64,000 nucleotides of DNA, taken from assembly GCA_947497485.1 (NCBI GenBank), contig CANMHB010000008.1, forward strand, positions 82,329 through 146,328, in the 5' to 3' direction. The notes below the pieces were generated by a model. That model searched no databases. It worked only from the letters and a program-made list of their open reading frames with translations, and had not been told where the DNA came from. This document shows positions 1 to 8,456 of this stretch, one piece after another; positions within the stretch are counted from its first letter, which is position 1; every line of letters begins with the position of its first letter. The DNA comes from Flavobacteriales bacterium (lineage in GTDB: Bacteria; Bacteroidota; Bacteroidia; Flavobacteriales_D; Crocinitomicaceae). The translations under genes and the position numbers were made by a program.

Positions 1-279
1 CAAATCAACCTGATCAACGATGGAAATGTTACAATTTCTAAGTTAGACAAAGATTTACTTGAAACAGAAATGAAAGGATTTATTTTCAATGTTCTTGGAC
101 TTGAAATTGCTTCATCAAACAATGATTCTATACTTAAACCTGTAATGGAATTGGTTTTGGATCTCCGTCAACAAGCACGAGCCAATAAAGATTGGACAAC
201 TTCCGACAAAATCCGCGATGGGTTGGCTGCTGCCGGAATCATAGTTAAGGACGGAAAAGAAGGTTCTTCTTGGAATTGA
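1..279 (+). CDS. cysS: Cysteinyl-tRNA synthetase, C-terminal fragment (cut by window edge)
   Basis: The reading frame is open from base 1 and ends at a TGA at 277-279, giving the last 92 residues of a longer protein. The ending, with DWTTSDKIRDGLAAAGI followed by KDGKEGSSWN, is the characteristic C-terminal helix of cytosolic class I cysteinyl-tRNA synthetase, which charges tRNA-Cys with cysteine. The catalytic HIGH and KMSKS regions and the zinc site lie outside the window, so they cannot be checked. An internal ATG at 70 is not the start; the upstream codons continue the same domain. The downstream kinase gene starts 72 bases later with its own promoter-like region. Confidence 0.9.
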   Translation, partial: QINLINDGNVTISKLDKDLLETEMKGFIFNVLGLEIASSNNDSILKPVMELVLDLRQQARANKDWTTSDKIRDGLAAAGIIVKDGKEGSSWN

Positions 280-327
280 TTTGAGCTATAATAAATCTTA
301 GAATTCGTTTTTTAAGGAAAGATTTTG

Positions 328-346
328 TAACTTAGGTTTTAACCTA
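328..346 (+). promoter_or_regulatory. Palindrome overlapping a weak -7 box before the histidine kinase gene
   Basis: A near-consensus -7 box (TAACTTAG, 328-335) overlaps a 14-base palindrome, TAGGTT-TT-AACCTA at 333-346, that ends five bases before the ATG at 352. The position would let a bound protein, or a small hairpin at the 5' end of the mRNA, control expression of the two-component pair. No function is shown. Confidence 0.3.
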
Positions 347-351
347 TCTAA

Positions 352-2091
352 ATGAAATTAATTTTTATCCTTATTTGTTTTTTATTTTGTTTGAATTGTT
401 TTGGTCAATCAATTAAAGCAAAGATTGATAAATGGAACGCAGTGTTTTTCGAAACCTATGATCAAGATCTAGAAAAAGCATTTCAAATTGCAAAAATGGC
501 TCTTAAAGAGTCTCAAAAACTTAATTATTTAGCGGGAAAAGGAGGGGCACTATACCGAATGGGTATTTATTACGATATCAAATTGAGGAGTGATTCAGCA
601 AGAATCTATCTTTTCAAGGGAATAAGAATATTAAAAAAAACAAACGCTTTTGCCGATCTAGGTGACGCACTCAATAATCTTGGTGCGCATTATTACTATC
701 AGTTTGAGTATAAGAAAGCAATTTCTGCCCATCAAGAAGCCATCACTTATTTTAATCGAGCAAATCAGCCAGAAGGAGCTTCAAAAGCACTTAATAATAT
801 TGGTATTTGCTATAAAAATTTAGGAAAACTAAATCTCGCAAAATCTACTTACAATCAATCCTTGGCGCTCGGAATAAAGTACAATGATTCACTCATGATT
901 TCGATTGCAAATGCTAGTATTTCTGGTCTTTTTATTGAATTAAAAGAACTTGATTCGGCTTTAATATACAATGTGAAAAGTGAGTTGTTTGTTCCTGAAA
1001 ATGACAATTACACGCGAATAACCATTTGGTTTTCAAGGGGGGAGATTTATAAAGAAATGGGTAGATTCTTTGAAGCTGAGAAAGCCTATCAATTCGGACT
1101 AAATCTTGCAGAAAAATCTTCGAATAATGAACGAATTCAATATTTCTACAAATCACTGGCTCAACTAAATGAAAGTCGAAATCAATTCAATGAGTCTATT
1201 CAATGGTATAAAAAATACGATTCGTTAAGAGACTTAATGTACAACACCGAAAGGAATGATTTCTTGACCAAATACGAAAAGAAATTCAAACTTGCGGAAA
1301 AAGAAAAATTTATCAAGCAAAAAGACATTTTACTTCTTAAAGCTAAAAACCGTAGTACTGAACAACAAAATAAAATTCAGGTAGGTATTATAGTTATTTT
1401 GATTTTAATAGCACTTTCAATTATTTTATACCTCGCTTTCAGATTAAAAAGACGGAATCACGAGATTGCGAAGCGTATGTTAAATGAAACGGATTTGCTT
1501 TCCAGAGAATTGCATCACCGAATAAAAAATAATTTACAACTCGTTTCAAGTTTACTAACGATCGAATTAAATCATTTAGTTGGCAACGACAAAAACAAAT
1601 TAACAAAAGTGAAGGATTCGTTGCAAGTGATAGCCAGGCTTCATGAAAAACTCTTTGAATCAAAAAAATGGGAAAAAATCAAACTTTCTGAAATTTTGGT
1701 TGAAATAAAAAATCAATCCACTAAATTGTTGCCCAGTCTAAATATTAAGCTTGAATTTGAAGATAAACTACTTGACATTAATGCGGGAATTTCGTTGGGG
1801 ATAGTTATAAATGAGTTGATTACCAATTCTATGAAGCATGCATTTTTTCAGATTGAAAACCCTTCAATAACTATAATCATAAAAGAAATTAAAGACAAAT
1901 TAGAATTAACCTATATTGACAATGGAAATGGATTTGATTCTTCCATCGAAAATAGCTCCTTTGGTTCCGAATTGCTATCCTTACTTCTCAAGAAAATCGG
2001 TAGCAACACAAAAATATCTGGTCAAAATGGATTCGAATTAACCTCGCAATTAACCATCCAATTTTATTCAAATGAAAATCATATTGATTGA
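352..2091 (+). CDS. TPR-containing sensor histidine kinase (HisKA_2 type)
   Basis: A 579-residue membrane kinase. Residues 1-19 form a signal peptide ending near CFGQ. Roughly residues 40-290 are tetratricopeptide repeats (recurring LNNLG/LNNIG with A at helix contacts), predicted to lie in the periplasm. A single membrane helix follows at about 344-363, then a HisKA_2 phosphoacceptor helix with the motif ELHHRIKNNLQ (the histidine before R is about H389), and a HATPase_c domain with an N box (NELITNSMKHA) and a DNGNGF G1 box. It should autophosphorylate and pass phosphate to the response regulator encoded by the next gene, whose start codon lies inside this gene (20-base overlap). The signal sensed by the TPR domain is unknown. 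Confidence 0.88.
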   Translation: MKLIFILICFLFCLNCFGQSIKAKIDKWNAVFFETYDQDLEKAFQIAKMALKESQKLNYLAGKGGALYRMGIYYDIKLRSDSARIYLFKGIRILKKTNAFADLGDALNNLGAHYYYQFEYKKAISAHQEAITYFNRANQPEGASKALNNIGICYKNLGKLNLAKSTYNQSLALGIKYNDSLMISIANASISGLFIELKELDSALIYNVKSELFVPENDNYTRITIWFSRGEIYKEMGRFFEAEKAYQFGLNLAEKSSNNERIQYFYKSLAQLNESRNQFNESIQWYKKYDSLRDLMYNTERNDFLTKYEKKFKLAEKEKFIKQKDILLLKAKNRSTEQQNKIQVGIIVILILIALSIILYLAFRLKRRNHEIAKRMLNETDLLSRELHHRIKNNLQLVSSLLTIELNHLVGNDKNKLTKVKDSLQVIARLHEKLFESKKWEKIKLSEILVEIKNQSTKLLPSLNIKLEFEDKLLDINAGISLGIVINELITNSMKHAFFQIENPSITIIIKEIKDKLELTYIDNGNGFDSSIENSSFGSELLSLLLKKIGSNTKISGQNGFELTSQLTIQFYSNENHID

Positions 2092-2764
2092 AGATGATCC
2101 TTTAATTCAAATCGAATTGAGGTTATTGTTATTAGAATTAGGTCATGAAGTTGTTGGTGAATTTGATCGTTATGAGGAGGTTGAAAGTCGTTTAGAAGAA
2201 TTTGATTCCGTAGAATTAGCTTTTATTGATATTCAATTGGCGAGCTCGTATGACGGAACAGATGTCGCTGAACTGCTTCAAAATCGGCACAAGATGAATT
2301 TAGTATTCTTGACTTCTAATGTGGACGATCGTGTAATATCCAAAAGTAAGCAATTAAAAATAGCGGATTTTTTAGCTAAACCCTTTCGAAATGAGGATAT
2401 TAAAATTTGTTTAGCACGATTGCCTGAAGTAAACAAAAATCCCAACATCAACGAGTTATTCTTAAAAGATGGTCATACATTTTTTAAGGTAACGATTGAC
2501 GATTTCCTTTGGGCCAAGGCTGAAGATAATTACATTACCATCAAGACAACCAAGGAAAAACGGCTTATCATGCTTCCATTAAAGGAATTTATCTTAAAAT
2601 TTTCAAACCCCAACGTATTTCGTGTGCACAGATCTTTTGTCATAAACATTTTAAAGATAGATCAAATTCAAAGTACTGAATTAAAAATTGGTCAAGAAGT
2701 TATCCCAATTAGTGAAAGCTATAAAGAGCTGCTTCTTAACATACTAAATATTTCACCCCAATAA
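2072..2764 (+). CDS. LytTR-type response regulator
   Basis: A 230-residue regulator with a receiver domain (acidic pocket EDD at 7-9, phosphoacceptor D53 in FIDIQ, conserved K103 in AKPF) and a C-terminal LytTR DNA-binding domain (about 130-225, with AEDNYITI and FRVHRSFVIN motifs). It overlaps the kinase gene by 20 bases, so the two are probably translationally coupled and form a cognate pair. LytTR proteins normally bind direct repeats on one face of the helix about two turns apart. Such repeats occur right at the end of this gene and in the following intergenic DNA (2752-2801), suggesting that the adjacent secreted-protein gene is its target. Confidence 0.9.
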   Translation: MKIILIEDDPLIQIELRLLLLELGHEVVGEFDRYEEVESRLEEFDSVELAFIDIQLASSYDGTDVAELLQNRHKMNLVFLTSNVDDRVISKSKQLKIADFLAKPFRNEDIKICLARLPEVNKNPNINELFLKDGHTFFKVTIDDFLWAKAEDNYITIKTTKEKRLIMLPLKEFILKFSNPNVFRVHRSFVINILKIDQIQSTELKIGQEVIPISESYKELLLNILNISPQ

Positions 2765-2801
2765 ATTCGTATTTCACCCATCAAGTTTTCTAGTTCACCC
2801 A
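2752..2801 (+). promoter_or_regulatory. Three direct repeats at 21-bp spacing, candidate LytTR regulator binding array
   Basis: The heptamer TTCACCC occurs at 2752-2758, 2773-2779 and 2794-2800, each exactly 21 bases apart, with conserved flanks (TA[T/G] before, A or C after). Two helical turns between copies is the spacing known for LytTR-family binding sites (two 9-base elements with about 12 between). The first copy overlaps the last codons of the LytTR gene. The third lies about 30 bases before a -7-like box at 2831-2838 for the secreted-protein gene, a position typical for an activator. The repeats are directly visible; assigning them to this regulator is inference. Confidence 0.6.
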
Positions 2802-2830
2802 ATATTTTTTCAGACTTCATCTTCCGTGCG

Positions 2831-2838
2831 TAATCTTG
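2831..2838 (+). promoter_or_regulatory. -7-like box (TAATCTTG) for the T9SS cargo gene
   Basis: One mismatch to the Bacteroidota TAnnTTTG -7 consensus, located 15 bases before the ATG at 2854 and downstream of the 21-bp repeat array. The weak match fits a promoter that needs an activator. Confidence 0.35.
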
Positions 2839-2853
2839 CAAGAAAAAAGCACT

Positions 2854-4842
2854 ATGAAAAAAATTAATTTAATCCTATCTACTCTATTTTCTCTTCTTGT
2901 ATCAACAAATTTTGCTCAGTGGACCTCAGTTGGGCAACCTGATTTCACAAGTTCGGGAGTGACAGATGTAAAAATGGACATAAAGCAAAATGGTAATTCC
3001 GTTGTAGTATATAAAAACACCAACAATGATTCAATTTATGCCTTTGAATGGACAAACAATCAATGGATCCAGCTCTCGAATTCAGCAGTCAACTCGACAT
3101 TCGGTTATCAATCGGAATTAGCATTAGATAACAATGATGTTCTTCACGTTATTTACAGAAATGCCGCCGATAGTCTTTTTATTAAGAAATGGAATGGCTC
3201 TACTTGGGAAAATTTTGGTTCCTCAACTGGATTTGTTGGAAGAGGATCCAATGCAAAGTTAAAATTCAGTCCAAACAACGAACCTGTTGTTGCATTCAGT
3301 AACCTCGCTATTTGGCCATGGCCTGCATCAGTAGTTCGATGGGACGGGAATAGTTGGGGTAACGTTCTTTCGCCTTCTGTGTCTAATTTTCAAGCAGGTG
3401 ATATTGATTTTGAATTCACAACAGATAACCAAATTTACATTGCAATTACCAATTCAAATGGAGGCGCGTTGTCCGTATATAAAACGGATGTTTCATCTTG
3501 GGTTCAAGTTGGGCCGTCATCAAATATTTTTGGTGGATCAACTTTTTATGTTGAACTGGAATTAGACTCTTCAAATGTTCCATCCGTTTTGTGCGCTGAA
3601 AGTAGTTTAAATAATGCTGCTAGTATGAAAACGTGGGATGGAAATAATTGGGTTTATGTTGGAAATCAAGGTTTTTCTGTAGATCCAATTGGTTATACAG
3701 ATTTTAAGATAGTCAATCAGATTCCTACAGTCATTTTCCAAAATGGAACATCTCGCGTGATGCAATATCAAAATGGTTCTTGGTCAACTTTAGGATCCAC
3801 TTTAGGTTTAGGAAATTCACATGCACTTGCCATTAGAAATGACAACACTATTTTTGCAGCTTATAATAATCTTTTTAATGGGTACAAATTAAACGTTAAA
3901 AAATTCTGCGTTGCGGAGACATCACAAGCAACAGAAACAATTTGCCAAGGTCAAAGCTATAATTTTGGAAGCCAGACACTTAATGCTGCAGGTTCCTACA
4001 GCGAAGTTTTTGTTAATTCAGATGGCTGTGACAGCTTGGTAAATCTTTCCTTGACTATTTTACCAACATATTCTTTGAATCAAGCCATTACATTGTGTGC
4101 CGGTGAAAGTTTACAAATTGGCAATTCCAATTACTCTCAATCTGGAAACTACCAAACAATTTTAACATCACAATCTGGTTGCGATAGTACAATTAACACG
4201 CAGTTGACGGTATTAAGCCCTTTGGTAACTTCAGAACAACAAACAATTTGTGAGGGAAATTATTTAGTTTATAATGGCGACACGCTAACTATTGAAGCTG
4301 ACTATGATTATGTTTTTCAAGCGCAAAATGGTTGTGATAGCACACACACAATTCAACTAACGATTGAAAATGCATTGAACCCAATTATTACAGAAACCGA
4401 TGGTATTCTCTCTTCCTCAGCTTTGGGAGATAATTTTCAATGGATCGATTGTAATAATAACTTACAAATCAATGGTGCAATAACGAACCAATTTACTCCA
4501 ATAAATGATGGGAATTATGCAGTTGAGGTTACGAATAATCAATGCGCATGGATGTCGGATTGTTACACTTTTAGTACCGTTTCACTGACTCAAATTAATG
4601 AAGAAGGAGCCTATTTTGTTTATCCAAATCCGGCTGTAAATGCAATCAGTATAAATATTCCAAATGGCAAATCAATAACATCCATCATCATAGCTGATGA
4701 ATTAGGTAGAATGGTTAAAAAATTCGCTAACGATGAAATTCATAGTTCCCTTAATATTTCTGACTTAGAAAATGGTTTTTATATCATTCACATTGACGAG
4801 AAGGGTACAGAAACGACATTAGAATTTATTATCAGAAGATAA
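2854..4842 (+). CDS. Secreted T9SS cargo protein with type A sorting domain
   Basis: A 662-residue exported protein. The ATG at 2854 (MKKINLIL...) begins a signal peptide ending at FAQ; a TTG 18 bases upstream would only add residues before it. Residues about 25-350 contain repeated W-x-x-x-G and DNN/SNN blocks resembling a beta-propeller. Residues about 355-515 hold three related repeats of about 65 residues, each with an ICQGQ/LCAGE/ICEGN opening and a GCDS motif. The last about 75 residues, beginning YPNPAVNAI, are a type A T9SS sorting domain, so the protein should cross the outer membrane and be anchored or released. Its position next to the LytTR pair and the repeat array suggests regulated expression. 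The function is unknown. Confidence 0.85.
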   Translation: MKKINLILSTLFSLLVSTNFAQWTSVGQPDFTSSGVTDVKMDIKQNGNSVVVYKNTNNDSIYAFEWTNNQWIQLSNSAVNSTFGYQSELALDNNDVLHVIYRNAADSLFIKKWNGSTWENFGSSTGFVGRGSNAKLKFSPNNEPVVAFSNLAIWPWPASVVRWDGNSWGNVLSPSVSNFQAGDIDFEFTTDNQIYIAITNSNGGALSVYKTDVSSWVQVGPSSNIFGGSTFYVELELDSSNVPSVLCAESSLNNAASMKTWDGNNWVYVGNQGFSVDPIGYTDFKIVNQIPTVIFQNGTSRVMQYQNGSWSTLGSTLGLGNSHALAIRNDNTIFAAYNNLFNGYKLNVKKFCVAETSQATETICQGQSYNFGSQTLNAAGSYSEVFVNSDGCDSLVNLSLTILPTYSLNQAITLCAGESLQIGNSNYSQSGNYQTILTSQSGCDSTINTQLTVLSPLVTSEQQTICEGNYLVYNGDTLTIEADYDYVFQAQNGCDSTHTIQLTIENALNPIITETDGILSSSALGDNFQWIDCNNNLQINGAITNQFTPINDGNYAVEVTNNQCAWMSDCYTFSTVSLTQINEEGAYFVYPNPAVNAISINIPNGKSITSIIIADELGRMVKKFANDEIHSSLNISDLENGFYIIHIDEKGTETTLEFIIRR

Positions 4843-4866
4843 TAGTAAATATATAACGTAAAAGAG

Positions 4867-4891
4867 AGTCGCCCCAGAAGGCGACTTTTTT
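4867..4891 (+). terminator. Intrinsic terminator after the T9SS cargo gene
   Basis: A 7-bp stem AGTCGCC/GGCGACT (4867-4873 with 4880-4886) with a 6-base loop is followed by a run of T. It sits between the convergent cargo gene and purK. Confidence 0.85.
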
Positions 4892-4923
4892 ACTTTTATT
4901 CAATTACTATGAAAAATTTCTAT

Positions 4924-6066
4924 TTATGCAATCACACGAACCAAACTCTTTACTCGTAAAGCTTTTTCCTTAACTTGGTTCAGATCATCTCCTGTTATGG
5001 TAATGTGACCCATTTTTCGAAAAGGTTTCGTTTTTTCTTTGCCATAAATATGTGGGTATACTCCGGGGATTTTCAAGGCTTCCTCCAAACCCTGATATAT
5101 CGCGTTTCCTTCGAAATCTTTTTCACCAAGTAAATTAATCATAGCTCCTGCTTGAACAATTTCAGTGCTGCCTAGCGGAAGATTTAAAATTGCACGAAGA
5201 TGCTGCGCAAATTGAGAAGTAATGTTACATTCTATTGTATGATGCCCACTATTATGCGGTCGAGGCGCAATTTCGTTAATTAATAACTCATCATCCTTCG
5301 TAAGAAAGAACTCAACGGCCAATAAACCTACCATTTCTAGTTTCTCTATAATTTCAACAGCCAATATTGAAGCTTTTTCTTCAATTGCAACTGAAACCTC
5401 TGCAGGAGAAAATAAAAATTCAACCAAATTAGCTTCGGGATTAAATTCACATTCAACAATTGGGAATGTTTTTACATCTCCGGATTCATTTCTTGCAACT
5501 ATAACGGATAATTCTTTTTTGAATGGAATCATTTCTTCCAAAACGCAAGGAGCATCGAATGCCGATGGAAGATCTGAAGAGGAATGCAATACCTGCACAC
5601 CCTTTCCATCATATCCACCTGTTCGTAATTTTTGTACAACAGGGAAAGTACAGTATTCAACTAATTCCTTGCGATTTTCAAATAACTTATACGGTGCAGT
5701 TGGCAATTTAAAATTGGTGTAAAATTCCTTCTGAATTCCTTTGTCGCGAATGATACGTAATACACGAGGTTGTGGATAAACTTTGACTCCCTCTTTTTCC
5801 AGTTGTTCTAATGCTTCTACAGAAACATTTTCAATTTCAACTGTTATCAAATGTTTATCTTTTCCAAACTGGTAAACAGTCTCAAAATCTGTTATGGAAC
5901 CACACGTAAATGAATGGGCAATTTTGGAACAGGGTGCGTTCGCATCTGAATCCATACAATGCAAATGGATATTCAAATCAATTGCCTCCTGAAGCATCAT
6001 TCTGCCTAATTGGCCGCCTCCTAAAACACCAATTCGCATTTGCTCACCATACCATTTCGAATTCAT
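4924..6066 (-). CDS. purK: 5-(carboxyamino)imidazole ribonucleotide synthase
   Basis: A 380-residue ATP-grasp enzyme of de novo purine synthesis, which carboxylates AIR to N5-CAIR using ATP and bicarbonate. The N-terminal GVLGGGQLGRMM nucleotide-fold motif, the central KLRTGGYDGKGV loop, VEFFLT and NEIAPRPHNSGHHT metal/ATP motifs are all present, and the length is normal. I place the start at the ATG at 6066 (MNSKWYGEQMRIGVLGG): the longer frame to 6123 would run through a terminator hairpin and a promoter box. purN, another purine gene, lies about 2.7 kb away but is not in the same transcript. purE is not in the window. Confidence 0.95.
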   Translation of the reverse strand: MNSKWYGEQMRIGVLGGGQLGRMMLQEAIDLNIHLHCMDSDANAPCSKIAHSFTCGSITDFETVYQFGKDKHLITVEIENVSVEALEQLEKEGVKVYPQPRVLRIIRDKGIQKEFYTNFKLPTAPYKLFENRKELVEYCTFPVVQKLRTGGYDGKGVQVLHSSSDLPSAFDAPCVLEEMIPFKKELSVIVARNESGDVKTFPIVECEFNPEANLVEFLFSPAEVSVAIEEKASILAVEIIEKLEMVGLLAVEFFLTKDDELLINEIAPRPHNSGHHTIECNITSQFAQHLRAILNLPLGSTEIVQAGAMINLLGEKDFEGNAIYQGLEEALKIPGVYPHIYGKEKTKPFRKMGHITITGDDLNQVKEKALRVKSLVRVIA

Positions 6067-6070
6067 AGTG

Positions 6071-6078
6071 CAAAGATA
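6071..6078 (-). promoter_or_regulatory. -7 box (TATCTTTG) for purK
   Basis: A perfect TAnnTTTG match on the minus strand, only four bases before the chosen purK ATG. This supports the start at 6066 and implies a leader of a few bases or none. No clear -33 TTG is visible at the usual distance. Confidence 0.5.
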
Positions 6079-6121
6079 TATTTTTAAACTTTTAAGTTTA
6101 ATTAATTCAAGTATTATAAAC

Positions 6122-6149
6122 AAAAAAGGCTACCCCACTAGAGATAGCC
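6122..6149 (-). terminator. Intrinsic terminator of the acpP-fabF-rnc-small membrane protein cluster
   Basis: On the minus strand a GGCTA/TAGCC stem with a 12-base loop is followed by six T. It lies 21 bases beyond the stop of the small membrane-protein gene and just before the purK promoter. Confidence 0.65.
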
Positions 6150-6170
6150 AATCAAATATTGTGTTTTAAA

Positions 6171-6398
6171 TTATTTCAATTGTTTACCAGATTCCTTGTA
6201 CCAACCAACATTGTCTTTAATTTCAACTGGAACGTTTGATTTTGCATTCAATTTTTTCTGAATATTCATCCAATAGAAAAACCCGAAGAATCCAAGAATT
6301 AACAAGGCGTCATTAAATAGATTTCCAACAGCATCATAGAACAAAAATGCACATTGAAATAAGTCACCGATTGCGTAAATAATATCTGTTGAAGTCAT
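6171..6398 (-). CDS. Small membrane protein, DUF6341-like
   Basis: A 75-residue protein with one clear hydrophobic segment at about residues 26-44 (NDALLILGFFGFFYWMNI) followed by a charged cytoplasmic-looking tail. The composition and the FFGFFYWM element resemble the small Flavobacteriales family DUF6341, members of which are often wrongly labelled uracil phosphoribosyltransferase; no such catalytic motif is present here. It is 57 bases downstream of rnc on the same strand and is followed by a terminator, so it probably ends the acpP-fabF-rnc transcript. The function is unknown. Confidence 0.6.
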   Translation of the reverse strand: MTSTDIIYAIGDLFQCAFLFYDAVGNLFNDALLILGFFGFFYWMNIQKKLNAKSNVPVEIKDNVGWYKESGKQLK

Positions 6399-6455
6399 AA
6401 TCGATTTGTTTAATATGCAAAACTAAAATAAATTTCTATTCAAAATTAAAAGAAA

Positions 6456-7172
6456 TTAAATTTCTCCTAATAATTGTAAAGTTTCTTTTGCTGCAATTTG
6501 TTCAGCGACCTTTTTAGAAAGTCCTTTACCAAAACCAAATTCGTTATTGTTAATTAATACCTTAACCTCATAATGCCAAATCCCATTTTCATGTGTTTCG
6601 GAAATTACGATAAATTCTAGATGTAGTTTTTTCTTTTGACACCAGATAAACAATTTCGATTTGAAATCAATCTCTTCTGTTAGTAATTTATTGAAATCTA
6701 AGTATTTACGGAATACATAATTATTGATTGCTTGTTTTGCTTTTTCGAAACCACCATCCAAATAAATTGCACCAATAATGGCTTCAAAAGCATTACCTTC
6801 TACCGTAGATAAATTAATCGCCCTGGCCTGATTATAATTCAGTACCTCTCGTATTCCCATGTTCTCGCCTATTTCCGAAAGTGTTTTACGATTAACAATT
6901 TTAGACTTAAGTTTGGTGAGAAATCCCTCATCATCATCTGGAAACTTTAAAAACAAGTGCTCAGCCACAACAGCATCTAAAATAGCGTCTCCTAAAAACT
7001 CAAGACGTTCATTTGAAGACTCAATCTTGGATTCACTCAGAATCGACTTATGGTTAACTGCTTTAACAAAAAAAGAAATGTCGTTCAGCTTATAGCCAAA
7101 TCGTTTAAGGATGAAACGAATGAGTTTTAATTCATCCTCAGTTCTTTTATTTGAAAACAGAGGAAGTTTCAG
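6456..7172 (-). CDS. rnc: Ribonuclease III, apparently starting at CTG
   Basis: A 238-residue dsRNA endonuclease for rRNA processing and RNA turnover. The catalytic domain shows the signature NERLEFLGDAILDAV and the second acidic site (GNAFEAIIGAIYLDGG), followed by a dsRNA-binding domain ending KKVAEQIAAKETLQLL. The only ATG/GTG/TTG in frame is a GTG at 6968, which would delete the signature motif. Upstream, the frame is open to a stop at 7176-7178 and encodes a normal RNase III N-terminus (LKLPLFSNKRTEDEL). The CTG at 7172, nine bases after the fabF stop, is the best start by position and family length. Cotranscribed with acpP and fabF. Confidence 0.85.
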   Translation of the reverse strand: MKLPLFSNKRTEDELKLIRFILKRFGYKLNDISFFVKAVNHKSILSESKIESSNERLEFLGDAILDAVVAEHLFLKFPDDDEGFLTKLKSKIVNRKTLSEIGENMGIREVLNYNQARAINLSTVEGNAFEAIIGAIYLDGGFEKAKQAINNYVFRKYLDFNKLLTEEIDFKSKLFIWCQKKKLHLEFIVISETHENGIWHYEVKVLINNNEFGFGKGLSKKVAEQIAAKETLQLLGEI

Positions 7173-7180
7173 AAGCTAAG

Positions 7181-8434
7181 TTATTTAGTGAATTTTTTTA
7201 CAATTACGCTTGTATTGTGACCTCCAAATCCAAAGGTGTTGGAAAGTGCTACATTCACAGTGCGCTTTTGGGCTTGATTGAATGTAAAATTCAAATTCGA
7301 ATCTAGCTCAGGATCATCAGTAAAATGATTAATTGTAGGAGGTACAATGTCATTTTTAACGGCCATTATGCATGCAATAGCTTCAATTGCTCCTGCTGCT
7401 CCGAGTAAATGGCCAGTCATTGACTTTGTGGAACTGATATTTAAATTGTAAGCATGTTCGCCAAACACCGCTTGAATTGCTTTAACTTCAGCAACATCAC
7501 CAAGTGGAGTGGATGTCCCGTGAACATTTACATAATCTATTTGAGACGGGTTTATTTCAGCATCATCAATTGCTGCTAACATTGTATTTCTTGCACCAAG
7601 GCCTTCAGGATGAGGTGCTGTCATATGATAAGCATCACCAGACATTCCTCCTCCGATTACCTCGGCATAAATTTTTGCGCCACGTTTAATCGCGTGTTCA
7701 TATTCTTCTAAAATCAACGCACCTGCTCCTTCTCCGAGCACAAAACCGTCACGCTCAGCATCAAATGGTCGTGAAGCAGTCTCAGGAGATTCATTCCGAG
7801 TTGATAAAGCTTTCAATGCGTTAAATCCACCCATACCCATCTCATTTACGGCAGCTTCAGAACCACCAGTTACAATGGCATCTGCTTTTCCTAGGCGAAT
7901 AAGGTTAAACGCATCAATAATGGCATTTGTTGATGAAGCACAAGCAGAAACTGTTACATAATTTGGACCACGCAAACCAAATTTAATAGAGATATGTCCT
8001 GCAGCGATATCAGCAATCATTTTTGGAATAAAGAAAGGATTAAAACGAGGCGTTCCATCACCTTCAAAAAAAGCTTTTGACTCATCTTGGAACGTTTTTA
8101 ATCCTCCAACACCAGATCCCCAAATTACACCGATTCGGTCTAAGTTAGGATTTGCTTCCAACAAGGCAGAATCTGCCATAGCTTCAGTAGCTGAAACTAT
8201 GGCATACTGCGAAAATTGATCAAGCTTACGGGCTTCTTTTTTATCAATGTGGTCTTCAACATTGAAATTTTTAACCTCGCAAGCAAACTGAGTTTTAAAG
8301 AGTGATGCATCAAAAAGTGTAATTGGGGCAGCACCACTTTTTCCTGCGATTAACGCTTCCCAATATTCATTCAATGAATTACCTATAGGAGTCAATGCTC
8401 CCATTCCTGTAACAACAACTCTTTTTAATTGCAT
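7181..8434 (-). CDS. fabF: 3-oxoacyl-[acyl-carrier-protein] synthase II
   Basis: A 417-residue condensing enzyme that extends acyl-ACP by two carbons in fatty acid synthesis. The thiolase-fold active site is complete: C165 in VSACASSTN, a histidine in VHGTSTPLGD and one in SMTGHLLGAAG. The N-terminal VVVTGMGALTPIGN is typical. It lies 22 bases after acpP and its stop is nine bases before the presumed CTG start of rnc, an acpP-fabF-rnc order widely conserved in Bacteroidota. Confidence 0.97.
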   Translation of the reverse strand: MQLKRVVVTGMGALTPIGNSLNEYWEALIAGKSGAAPITLFDASLFKTQFACEVKNFNVEDHIDKKEARKLDQFSQYAIVSATEAMADSALLEANPNLDRIGVIWGSGVGGLKTFQDESKAFFEGDGTPRFNPFFIPKMIADIAAGHISIKFGLRGPNYVTVSACASSTNAIIDAFNLIRLGKADAIVTGGSEAAVNEMGMGGFNALKALSTRNESPETASRPFDAERDGFVLGEGAGALILEEYEHAIKRGAKIYAEVIGGGMSGDAYHMTAPHPEGLGARNTMLAAIDDAEINPSQIDYVNVHGTSTPLGDVAEVKAIQAVFGEHAYNLNISSTKSMTGHLLGAAGAIEAIACIMAVKNDIVPPTINHFTDDPELDSNLNFTFNQAQKRTVNVALSNTFGFGGHNTSVIVKKFTK

Positions 8435-8456
8435 AGTTTTTCTAAAGAATCAACGA

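Noticed and set aside
6067..6123. Longer purK start at 6123.
   Set aside because: It would read through the T-tract end of the upstream terminator and the purK -7 box, and adds residues not seen in the family.
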